Shown here one piece after another: positions 33,979 through 41,332 of a stretch of DNA of 64,000 nucleotides. Made by a program: the position numbers and the translations under genes. This DNA is from Orenia metallireducens (GTDB taxonomy: Bacteria > Bacillota > Halanaerobiia > Halobacteroidales > Halobacteroidaceae). Numbering within the stretch: the first letter of the stretch is position 1; every line of letters begins with the position of its first letter. Where the stretch lies: positions 1-64,000 of the forward strand of contig NZ_PVNB01000009.1 of NCBI RefSeq assembly GCF_003001995.1, read 5' to 3'. The notes beneath the pieces were generated by a model. That model saw only the letters and a program-made list of their open reading frames with translations. It did not search any database and was not told where the DNA came from.

Positions 33979-34130
33979 ACAATTTATGAGTAATATATTT
34001 TATAGATATTATTATACTTAATCTTAAACTGCTTTGCTCTAATTTAAAATCGTATAAGATTGGATGCTATTCTATTTCTCCTTTAACCTACATAAAATTT
34101 TATTAAGTAGGAGTTAAGGGAGTTGATTGG

Positions 34131-34589
34131 GTGAACACAAGTTATATCTTTCTTCTGATAATCTTTAGTATAGGTCTGCTATCTAAATCTGATCTATTGG
34201 TATTAGCAAGTATAGTGTTGTTTATTTTGAAGCTGATTAGATTTGATAATTTTTTAGTTATCTTAGATAATTTCGGGATAAAGATAGGTTTATTGTTCTT
34301 ATTACTGTCAGTAATGGTTCCTTTAGTCGATGGTAGTATATCTTTAGTGGAGATAATAAAGAGTTATAAATCTATTATAGCAGTATTTGCTTTAGTCAGT
34401 GGCTTATTAGCAACCAAAGTTGTTGGAATGGGGATTATTCTCTTAGAACGGGAGCCTGAGTTGATAGTAGGGATGTTATTAGGTTCGATAATTGGGATAG
34501 TCTTTTTTAATGGTGTTCCAACAGGACCATTATTAGCAGCAGGCTTAACTGCTATCTTTTATCAGTTATATTCTTTATTATTTAATTAA
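34131..34589 (+). CDS. DUF441 membrane protein
   Basis: A 152-residue membrane protein with four hydrophobic helices, matching the DUF441 family of Firmicutes. Family marks are GIKIGLLFLLLSVMVPLVDG (residues 49-68), the long stretch ending LVSGLLATKVVGMGI, and GMLLGSIIGIVFFNGVPTGPLLAAG near the end. No transport or catalytic activity is known. The start is GTG, placed after a loose AAGGGAG at 34116-34122. A 54-residue small gene follows 17 bases later. Confidence 0.88.
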   Translation: MNTSYIFLLIIFSIGLLSKSDLLVLASIVLFILKLIRFDNFLVILDNFGIKIGLLFLLLSVMVPLVDGSISLVEIIKSYKSIIAVFALVSGLLATKVVGMGIILLEREPELIVGMLLGSIIGIVFFNGVPTGPLLAAGLTAIFYQLYSLLFN

Positions 34590-34606
34590 AGGAGAGGTGA
34601 GGATAA

Positions 34607-34771
34607 ATGGGTTGGATATTTCTTATTTTATTGCTTATCTTCTTATGGCTAATAAAGAAACATCCTAGTAGTTCAAATTTTAAGATTTTTGATAACTATA
34701 GTTATTATATAAGTAAGTATTTAGATGTGAATAAGAGAGATAATGACAAGAAAAAAGACCAAGATAATTAA
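34607..34771 (+). CDS. Small single-helix membrane protein, 54 residues
   Basis: A short gene with a strong ribosome binding site (AAAGGAGAGGTGAGG) ending 5 bases before ATG. The product has one N-terminal hydrophobic helix (GWIFLILLLIFLWLI, residues 2-16), a KKHPSSS turn, a Tyr-rich middle (YSYYISKYLD) and a highly charged tail (KKKDQDN). No family is recognised. It is likely co-transcribed with the DUF441 gene, and its stop lies within the terminator shared with the MFS gene. Confidence 0.6.
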   Translation: MGWIFLILLLIFLWLIKKHPSSSNFKIFDNYSYYISKYLDVNKRDNDKKKDQDN

Positions 34772-34787
34772 TTATCTTGGTCTTTTG
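34752..34787. terminator. Shared bidirectional terminator
   Basis: AAAAGACCAAGATAATT pairs perfectly with AATTATCTTGGTCTTTT. It ends the small gene at 34607 and the converging MFS gene, overlapping both stop codons. Confidence 0.9.
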
Positions 34788-35982
34788 CTAATAATATCTC
34801 TTCTTTAAGAAAGATATAAGTTAGAATTGATACTACTAGGGCTATTGCTGAGGCTGTTAGAAACATCACTGTTTTGCTGATTTCATAGAGCAAGCTAAAA
34901 ACTGGAGGACCAGCAGCTACACCTAAAAAACGGACACTACCATAAATTGAGGTGACGCCTCCTCTTTGTCCACTTCCAGCAGCACTAGTAACTAGGGTAT
35001 TTAAAGCAGGTAATACTATTCCGTTTCCTACTCCTAATAAAGCCAGTAAGACCAAGTAAAGGGTTAAACCATCTAAAAAGGGTAAGATGGCCAATGAGAT
35101 ACAATCTATTAATAGTCCCAGTGACATTACCTTCTTAAATCCTTTGCCTTTCTTTTTAAGGTAAGCTCCTGAGAGATAAGAGCTAGTAGACATTAGTAGG
35201 ATAGGAAGGGAGATTAGAAGTCCTTTCTTTAATCCTTTGATATGGTATTTTGTTTCAAGTACATCAGAGATATGGGATAATACTCCAAAAAGTAGAAAAA
35301 GTACTGTTACCCCAGCTAATAAGCTAAAGAATAAAGAAGCCCCTTTTTCACTAAAAATCTTTTTAATATCATTTACATAATCCTTTAATTTCTGTTCTTT
35401 AGTATTAGTTTCTGGTTCTTTAATGATAAAGAAGAAGGCAATGGTAATAGGAACAGCTAATAAAGCATAGGAGAAGAAGATAGCATACCAGGAGATTAAG
35501 GCTACTGCTGCTCCTAATAAAGGGCTCATAACCTTTCCTAGCCCATTTGCTGCTTCAACGGTTCCTAAAGCCGAACTACGTTCATTTGATTGGAATACAT
35601 CTCCAACTAATGCTATTACGATAGGATAAGTACCAGCAGCTCCTATTCCTTGTATGATTCTTCCTACCAGAACTAGATAATATCCCTTTTCCTTTAACAT
35701 GATAGCAGCTACCCCTGAAATTACACCACCAATTCCATAGGTAATTAGAGAGGGAATAATAATTTTTTTACGCCCATATCTATCTGAAAGATATCCTAAT
35801 AAAGGGATAGCCAGACCAGCTGAGGCTGAAAAGAGAGTAATCATAAGTCCAACTTGAAATTGATTGATATTTAATGCAGACTTTATCTTAGGAAATTCAG
35901 GGATAAGCATAGAGTTTCCTAAGACCATTAAGAAGGGGACTGTAGCAAAGACAGCAATCATTATTTTAGAATCTTTCTTCAT
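34768..35982 (-). CDS. MFS drug-efflux-type transporter
   Basis: A 404-residue member of the major facilitator superfamily with 12 hydrophobic helices. The loop between helices 2 and 3 carries motif A (GYLSDRYGRKKIIIPS, residues 63-78), and helix 5 has GLGKVMSPLLGA, the motif C region of drug:H+ antiporters. It most resembles the TetA/Bcr-type 12-helix exporters; the substrate cannot be told. The ATG follows GGGAGGAATAAAG. No regulator gene is adjacent. Confidence 0.9.
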   Translation of the reverse strand: MKKDSKIMIAVFATVPFLMVLGNSMLIPEFPKIKSALNINQFQVGLMITLFSASAGLAIPLLGYLSDRYGRKKIIIPSLITYGIGGVISGVAAIMLKEKGYYLVLVGRIIQGIGAAGTYPIVIALVGDVFQSNERSSALGTVEAANGLGKVMSPLLGAAVALISWYAIFFSYALLAVPITIAFFFIIKEPETNTKEQKLKDYVNDIKKIFSEKGASLFFSLLAGVTVLFLLFGVLSHISDVLETKYHIKGLKKGLLISLPILLMSTSSYLSGAYLKKKGKGFKKVMSLGLLIDCISLAILPFLDGLTLYLVLLALLGVGNGIVLPALNTLVTSAAGSGQRGGVTSIYGSVRFLGVAAGPPVFSLLYEISKTVMFLTASAIALVVSILTYIFLKEEILLAKDQDN

Positions 35983-36476
35983 TTAACTTTATTCCTCCCA
36001 ATTGTTATTTTTATCTAATGAGAAGATAATTGATTGATACTCTTCTTAGTCTGAACAGTTAGAGAAGTTTTTATGTTAAGATAAAGTAGATAAAATAATT
36101 GGAAATATACTTAGAGTTATCCTTAATCTTAAACTGTCATAATATCTCTATTAACTTCTATGCCGAACTCATATATCAATAGCCAGAATAAAATAAATCT
36201 ATAATATGGGAATATATTAAAAATAAAGAGGATTATTAGATAATAAATAGAAATATAATAAATGATTTAATGGATCTTTAATTTCTAATTTATTTTAAAT
36301 TACCTTTTATTCACATACTAAATTTAACATAATATATACTAGCAGCACAGTGATTAATAAGAGTAAAAACTATAGAGATTATCTTAAAGCTGAAAATTTA
36401 TGATTAAATCTATTCAAGCTATCAAGCAAATTGTTTATAAAATAGCGAAGATAGTTTCATGGAAGGGAGGCAGATG
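35983..36476. other. Intergenic region with one repeat arm
   Basis: 36106-36148 carries ATACTTAGAGTTATCC-TTAATCTTAAACTGTCATAATATCTC, the right arm of the TAAGTATAAG-word repeat family. The left arm is weak (GTTAAGATAAAGTAGA at 36075). The remaining 300 bases to the DUF4178 gene are AT-rich without visible features. Confidence 0.5.
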
Positions 36477-37007
36477 ATGGGATTTTTTGATTTTTTAAAA
36501 TCTAAGCCAAAGAATAATAATAAGGTTGTAGCTAGAAATCCATTGAATTTGCAGGTAGGGGATATTGTAGAATATGATTTAGCAGAGTATAAGGTTATAG
36601 GTAAGTTGATTTATGAGGAGGGAGGATATTTATGGTATGATTATCACCTCTTTGATGGTCAGAAGCACCTGTGGTTAGGTGCTGAAGATGATGATGAGTT
36701 AGAGATAGGACTGTATAAGAAGTTGGATGTAAATCATCAGCTCTATGTTCAGCTACAGAATGAGACTCCTAAAAAGTTGACTTATGAAGGTAAAGAGTAT
36801 ACTTTAATTGAAGGTGGTAAGGCCAATATTAGAGCAGAAGGAAGAGTAGGAGCTAAGACTGGTCAAAGAGTTCAATATTGGGACTATGAAGCCAGTGATG
36901 GTAGTGAAATATCTGTGGAGAGATGGGGCAATGAATTAGAGATTAGTATAGGACAAGAGGTTAAAGAGAGTTTATTAGAGTATTATCCAGGGGTAAGTAA
37001 TGAGTAA
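36477..37007 (+). CDS. DUF4178 domain protein
   Basis: A 176-residue cytoplasmic protein. After a basic N-terminal MGFFDFLKSKPKNNNK comes a beta-rich DUF4178 domain from about residue 25: LQVGDIVEYDLAEYKVIGKL, EGGYLWYDYHLFD, WLGAEDDDELEIGLYKKL and GQRVQYWDYEASDGSEISVERWG. The domain recurs beside PspA-like, DUF4247 and spermidine-synthase-like genes in many bacteria (from memory), as here. Activity unknown. Starts at 36459, 36474 and 36477 are in frame; AAGGGAGG at 36463-36470 favours ATG 36477. pspA follows after 61 bases. Confidence 0.82.
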   Translation: MGFFDFLKSKPKNNNKVVARNPLNLQVGDIVEYDLAEYKVIGKLIYEEGGYLWYDYHLFDGQKHLWLGAEDDDELEIGLYKKLDVNHQLYVQLQNETPKKLTYEGKEYTLIEGGKANIRAEGRVGAKTGQRVQYWDYEASDGSEISVERWGNELEISIGQEVKESLLEYYPGVSNE

Positions 37008-37068
37008 AGTATTAGCATAAGTATAAGTCTAATTTAAACTGATACAAAAATACAGGAGGGATTGAATA

Positions 37069-37761
37069 ATGGGTATCTTTGATCGTATTAAAACTGTAAT
37101 GAGTGGTAAGGCCAATGAAGCTATCGATAAGTGGGAAGATAAGAATATTGAAGTTGTTGTTAAAGAGGAGATTCGCAAGATGAAAGATGAGTATCGTCAA
37201 GCCAAAGTAGCTGTTAATAAATCGATCACTTTGGTAAAAGAGGTAGAGGCTAAAAGGGATGAAGCCAAAGAGGAGATGGAGCACTGGAATGAGCGAGCTA
37301 AACAGGCCTTAGAAGGCAATAAGGAGGATTTGGCACGTAAGGCTTTAGAGAAGAAGCAAGCAGCTGAAAAGAATTATAATAAGTATAAAGAGCAAGCAGA
37401 AGCTAGAAGAAAGACTGCTAATTTACATAAGAGAAAGCTTGACGAATTGAAAAAGAAGGTTGAAGAGGCAGAGGATAAGCAGGATGAATTGATTGCTGAA
37501 GCTGAGAATGCAAAGTCTACTACAGAAATCAATGAGACTTTAAGTGGACTTGGCAAGTACTCTGCTGCGGATGATTTAGACAGATTATCATCCAAGGTTG
37601 ATAAGATGAAAGCTAGGGCAGAGGCAAGTAATGAGTTATATGATGAGCTAGAAAAGGATGATTTAGAAGCAGAGTTTGAAAAATTAAATGATAATGATTC
37701 AGTAGATGATGAATTAGCGAAGTTAAAAGCTGAAATGGGTAAGGAAGATAGCAATAAGTAG
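37069..37761 (+). CDS. pspA: PspA/IM30 family membrane-stress protein
   Basis: A 230-residue protein predicted almost wholly helical, with the PspA opening MGIFDRIKTVMSGKANEAIDK and long heptad-rich coiled coils (residues 25-150, rich in E, K, A). The C-terminal part (165-230) is acidic. PspA and its relatives assemble on damaged cytoplasmic membranes and form ESCRT-III-like rods or rings that limit proton leak. The ATG follows AGGAGGG. Its neighbours (DUF4178, DUF4247-like, spermidine synthase, K+ channel) form a recurring PspA-associated set. Confidence 0.92.
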   Translation: MGIFDRIKTVMSGKANEAIDKWEDKNIEVVVKEEIRKMKDEYRQAKVAVNKSITLVKEVEAKRDEAKEEMEHWNERAKQALEGNKEDLARKALEKKQAAEKNYNKYKEQAEARRKTANLHKRKLDELKKKVEEAEDKQDELIAEAENAKSTTEINETLSGLGKYSAADDLDRLSSKVDKMKARAEASNELYDELEKDDLEAEFEKLNDNDSVDDELAKLKAEMGKEDSNK

Positions 37762-37778
37762 ATTAAAAATATAGATTT

Positions 37779-37820
37779 ATGATAAAATAAGGCCTCTTAA
37801 ATGGGGCTTTATTTTATCAT
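37779..37820 (+). terminator. Terminator after pspA
   Basis: ATGATAAAATAAGGCC pairs with GGCTTTATTTTATCAT (one mismatch) around a 10-base loop. It splits the cluster into DUF4178-pspA and the following three genes, unless it is read through. Confidence 0.75.
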
Positions 37821-37822
37821 AG

Positions 37823-37928
37823 CTTTTTACTTTGGTATTTAGGTAGTTTGGGGGAGAGGTAGTTAGTAAAAAATTCTAACCATCCAACCACCCATCCACC
37901 CACTTAACTTCGAAACTGTTGTGAGTAC
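37823..37928. repeat. GGTAG-word palindromic element
   Basis: TTTGGTATTTAGGTAGTTTGG and GAGAGGTAGTTAG face CTAACCATCCAACC and CACCCATCCACCCAC. The right end CGAAACTGTTGTGAG matches the AAACTGTCG-type end of the other members. Confidence 0.6.
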
Positions 37929-37952
37929 TGATTATTTGAAGGGAGATATAAT

Positions 37953-38381
37953 ATGTTTAATGAATCCTTTACTATTGGAATTATTATGTTGATCGTTATG
38001 GTTATAATTGGGGTTGCCCTTTTTCCTAGTGCATCAATTGCTAAAAAAATTGATGAGAAGTTTAAATTAAAGGGTAGGGAGAATGATGTGTTAATCTATC
38101 AATCACCTCATAATTTAGCAAGTACTTCTAGCAAGATCAGTAACTTGAAAAGACCTCGAGATATTAAGGGTTCTGACAATAATAGATTTCTATTATATGA
38201 GAATTATATTGTTGTATTAAAGCCTAGGGGATTGAATAATACCGATATTGAGGTAATGAGACATAGTAGAGCCTATAATCGCTATCGAGGTCCAATAGTA
38301 AATTATTGGGGTGGTACTATTCGTAATGGTAGTATTGGACGTTCTTCCTCAAGAGGTGGAGGTTTTGGCTTTGGGAAATAA
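37953..38381 (+). CDS. Membrane protein, DUF4247-like
   Basis: A 142-residue protein with one N-terminal membrane helix (residues 8-29) and a mostly soluble remainder. The C-terminus is distinctive: RYRGPIVNYWGGTIRNGS, then a Gly/Ser/Arg-rich tail SSSRGGGFGFGK. That ending recalls DUF4247 proteins, which travel with PspA and DUF4178, so the assignment rests on tail and context. Function unknown. The ATG follows GAAGGGAGA. The spermidine-synthase gene follows after 42 bases. Confidence 0.55.
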   Translation: MFNESFTIGIIMLIVMVIIGVALFPSASIAKKIDEKFKLKGRENDVLIYQSPHNLASTSSKISNLKRPRDIKGSDNNRFLLYENYIVVLKPRGLNNTDIEVMRHSRAYNRYRGPIVNYWGGTIRNGSIGRSSSRGGGFGFGK

Positions 38382-38423
38382 AAAATTAATATAAACTGTA
38401 AACTTATTGGCAGGGGTGTAGTT

Positions 38424-39959
38424 ATGGCTAGAGAAAAGAATTTAGAAGAGATTAAGATAATAGCTCCATTAATGTTCTGTGCTTTTTTTGTATCAATTTC
38501 TGGAATTACTTATCAATTAATTATTGGGGGTATATCATCCTACTTACTAGGTAATAGTGTCTATCAATTTTCGATAACTATTGGATTGTTTATGACAGCT
38601 TTAGGAATCGGTTCATTATTTTCAAAGTATATCGAGAAGGATTTAATGAGTAAATTTATGTTAGTAGAGACCTTATTAGGTTTGGTTGGTGGAATTACTG
38701 GTGTGATATTATTCTATAGTTATGCTATTTCGGAGCTGTATATAGTGATAATGTTCTTATTGATTATTGCTATTGGTTCATTAACTGGTTTAGAGCTACC
38801 AATATTGACTAGAATTATAGAGGACTATGAGGATTTGAAGATTACTTTGGCTAATGTTTTATCGGCTGATTATATCGGTGGATTGATTGGGTCTTTGTTA
38901 TTTCCTATTATTCTCTTGCCAAACTTTGGTTTTATTGAGACTAGCTATATTATGGGGATCTTAAATTTAGTCGTGGCTGGGATAGTTTATCTTAAATATA
39001 GAAAACGGATGAGGCTTGATAAATTTATTGGAGTATTTTTAGTCTTAATATTGATTCTTTTAACTATTGGAATCAGTACCGTTAAGAGCACTGAAGATTA
39101 TATAGAACAGAAGTTATATCAAGATAAGGTGGTCTATTCTAAGCAGAGTAAATACCAGAAGATTGTAATAACTAAAGATAAAAATGATGTTAGATTATTT
39201 TTAAATGGTAATATACAGTTCTCTTCTAGGGATGAATATCGCTATCATGAGTCCTTAGTTCATCCTGCGATGAGTCTTTTAAAGAAAAGAAGCAGAATTT
39301 TGATTTTGGGTGGTGGAGATGGCTTAGCAGTTAGGGAGCTGTTGAAGTATCCAGAGATTAAAGAGATTGATCTAGTAGATTTAGATAAGAGTATGACTGA
39401 CTTAGGAGAAAATTCTAAATATCTATTGAAGCTCAACCACGGCTCTTTAGCCGATAAGAGGGTTAAAATTTATAATCAAGATGCTTATCAGTACTTAGAG
39501 GAGACTAATAAGAGTTATAATCTAGTAATAGTTGATCTACCAGATCCCAATGACGAGAGTTTGAACAAGCTTTATACAGTCAACTTCTATCGGATGATAT
39601 ATGCTCATTTGAACAATCAAGGGATAGTTGTTGTCCAGTCTACCTCACCTTACTTTGCTAGCAGGGCTTTTTGGATGATTCATCATAGTATTAACAAAGC
39701 AGGCTTTTACACTAAACCTTATCATGCTTACTTAGCTTCCTTTGGAGAGTGGGGCTTTAATTTAGGGACTAAGGGCTTTGAATTCGAAGTGGAAGACTTA
39801 AAAGTAGATGTAGATACAAGGTTTTTAACTACAGAGATGTTAGTAAGTCTATTCTATTTTGGAGAGGATATATTAAAGGTTAAAGAAGAGGTAGGGGCCA
39901 ATACTTTGACTAGACCATCATTGATTCGAGAGTATAATCGAGCTTGGGAGGATTATTGA
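38424..39959 (+). CDS. Membrane-fused spermidine synthase-like protein
   Basis: A 511-residue protein with an N-terminal membrane part (residues 12-215, six or seven helices) joined to a polyamine aminopropyltransferase domain (225-500). The transferase half has the SAM-type Rossmann motif ILILGGGDGLAVREL, the acidic LVDLDKSM, YNQDAYQYL and VIVDLPDPND, which are expected in spermidine synthases. Soluble enzymes move an aminopropyl group to putrescine; the membrane-fused forms are less studied and may act on other amines. Location beside PspA and a K+ channel suggests a role in membrane stress. The gene after it starts 18 bases downstream. Confidence 0.9.
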   Translation: MAREKNLEEIKIIAPLMFCAFFVSISGITYQLIIGGISSYLLGNSVYQFSITIGLFMTALGIGSLFSKYIEKDLMSKFMLVETLLGLVGGITGVILFYSYAISELYIVIMFLLIIAIGSLTGLELPILTRIIEDYEDLKITLANVLSADYIGGLIGSLLFPIILLPNFGFIETSYIMGILNLVVAGIVYLKYRKRMRLDKFIGVFLVLILILLTIGISTVKSTEDYIEQKLYQDKVVYSKQSKYQKIVITKDKNDVRLFLNGNIQFSSRDEYRYHESLVHPAMSLLKKRSRILILGGGDGLAVRELLKYPEIKEIDLVDLDKSMTDLGENSKYLLKLNHGSLADKRVKIYNQDAYQYLEETNKSYNLVIVDLPDPNDESLNKLYTVNFYRMIYAHLNNQGIVVVQSTSPYFASRAFWMIHHSINKAGFYTKPYHAYLASFGEWGFNLGTKGFEFEVEDLKVDVDTRFLTTEMLVSLFYFGEDILKVKEEVGANTLTRPSLIREYNRAWEDY

Positions 39960-39977
39960 TAAGGAGGATATTTTAGG

Positions 39978-40994
39978 ATGTTTAATGTTTTGGTTAAGTA
40001 TTTTGAAAAATTTAAATTTAAATTAGATCGTCATACCTTTCATTGGCTGATATTTATTGCGATACTTATTTTAGTATCAAGTGCTCTGTTGATTATGCTA
40101 GTAGAGCCTGATGAACAGTTTAGTAATTTTATAGATGCTTTATGGTGGGCGATTGTAACCGCTACTACTGTAGGCTATGGTGATAAATATGCGGTTACTT
40201 TATTGGGGCGGATTATATCTATTATAGTGATGTTGTTAGGGATAGGAATTGTTGGAGGGATTACAGCAAAATTGGCTGATATCTTTATTGAATTTAAGAG
40301 AAGAAGGGAGTTAGGTGAAGTGGAGGCTGAATATACTGGACATATAGTAATCTGTGGTTGGAGTAGCAAGGCTAAGGAGATAATCAATCAGATTTTAAAT
40401 GAAGATCTTGAGAGAAAGCAGATAGTCTTAGTTGCTGATATTGAGCGAGACCCTTTTTTAGATAATGATCTGATACACTTTGTCCGTGGAGATATTACAA
40501 GAGAAGAGGTTCTTAAAAGGGCAGGTGTACAAAGGGCTAAAAGTGCAATTGTTTTAAATGCTGATGAAAACGATGCTACTACTGTGCTGACAGTACTGAC
40601 TATTGAAACGCTCAATCCTGATATTTATACCATAGCAGAGATTAGTAGTAGTGAGAACAAGATTCATTTAAAAAACGCCAATGTTGATGAGATAATAGTC
40701 AACAATCAGATTAATAGTCAATTAATGGTACGGTCAGCTTTATATCAAGGAACCTCTCAAGTTATCAGTGAATTATTATCAAATGAGAGTGGTAATGAAA
40801 TTTATATCTTTACAGCTGATAATAAGGATATAGGAAATAATTTCTTAGATGTATTTACTAAATATAAACGAGAAGATGATATAATCCTATTGGGGATTAA
40901 ACGAGAAGATCAGATTATCACCAATCCAGCTAATGATGAAAAGATACAAGCAGGTGATAAGTACTTTTATATTGCTAAGACTAAAGCCAAATAG
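39978..40994 (+). CDS. Two-helix K+ channel with RCK domain
   Basis: A 338-residue channel subunit. Two membrane helices (residues 24-42 and 75-97) bracket a pore loop with the K+ filter TTVGYGD (near residue 66). A cytoplasmic RCK/TrkA-N domain follows (residues 115-240: HIVICGWSSKAKEII, IVLVADIE, FVRGDITREEVLKRA) and then a C-terminal RCK-C part. This is the MthK/KtrAB-like layout gated by a cytosolic ligand. The first Gly motif reads CGWSSK in place of GxGxxG. The ATG follows AAGGAGG at 11 bases. It is the last gene of the PspA-associated cluster, with a terminator right after it. Confidence 0.92.
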   Translation: MFNVLVKYFEKFKFKLDRHTFHWLIFIAILILVSSALLIMLVEPDEQFSNFIDALWWAIVTATTVGYGDKYAVTLLGRIISIIVMLLGIGIVGGITAKLADIFIEFKRRRELGEVEAEYTGHIVICGWSSKAKEIINQILNEDLERKQIVLVADIERDPFLDNDLIHFVRGDITREEVLKRAGVQRAKSAIVLNADENDATTVLTVLTIETLNPDIYTIAEISSSENKIHLKNANVDEIIVNNQINSQLMVRSALYQGTSQVISELLSNESGNEIYIFTADNKDIGNNFLDVFTKYKREDDIILLGIKREDQIITNPANDEKIQAGDKYFYIAKTKAK

Positions 40995-41002
40995 GATTTA
41001 TC

Positions 41003-41030
41003 AAAGAAGCCTGAGGGCTTCTTTTTCTTT
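41003..41030 (+). terminator. Terminator after the K+ channel gene
   Basis: GAAGCC pairs with GGCTTC (AAAGAAGCC ... GGGCTTCTTT) around a short loop and is followed by a T-rich run. Confidence 0.8.
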
Positions 41031-41332
41031 TGATGGGATATTTTATTATGTTATTTTAGAATAGAGTTTAATGGGGATATTGCGACAGTTTCGGTATTAG
41101 GTAGGCAGGTGGTTTGGTGGATAGGTTAAACCTAACTACCTAATTACCCAACTACCAAAACGCAAAGTGTCCCATTATCATTCTTTAACCTCACAATTAA
41201 CTTTTACTCTAAAGTTGGAGTTTTGTATCGAATTATATCCTTATTTTTATATTTATATTCAATTAATTTCAAATATGATTATCAAAATTGGCATTGCTAA
41301 AATATACTATTAGCAGAAAGGAGGGAAAGAGG
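41031..41332. repeat. GGTAG-word palindromic element (41076-41180) in a gene-free gap
   Basis: 41076-41180 is a clear member of the palindromic family. The left end GATATTGCGACAGTTT faces AAAGTGTCCCATTATC. The inner arms are GGTAGGCAGGTGG...GGATAGGTT and AACCTAACTACC...CCCAACTACC. The rest of the gap holds the leader of the protease gene, with AAAGGAGGG at 41318-41326. Confidence 0.75.
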
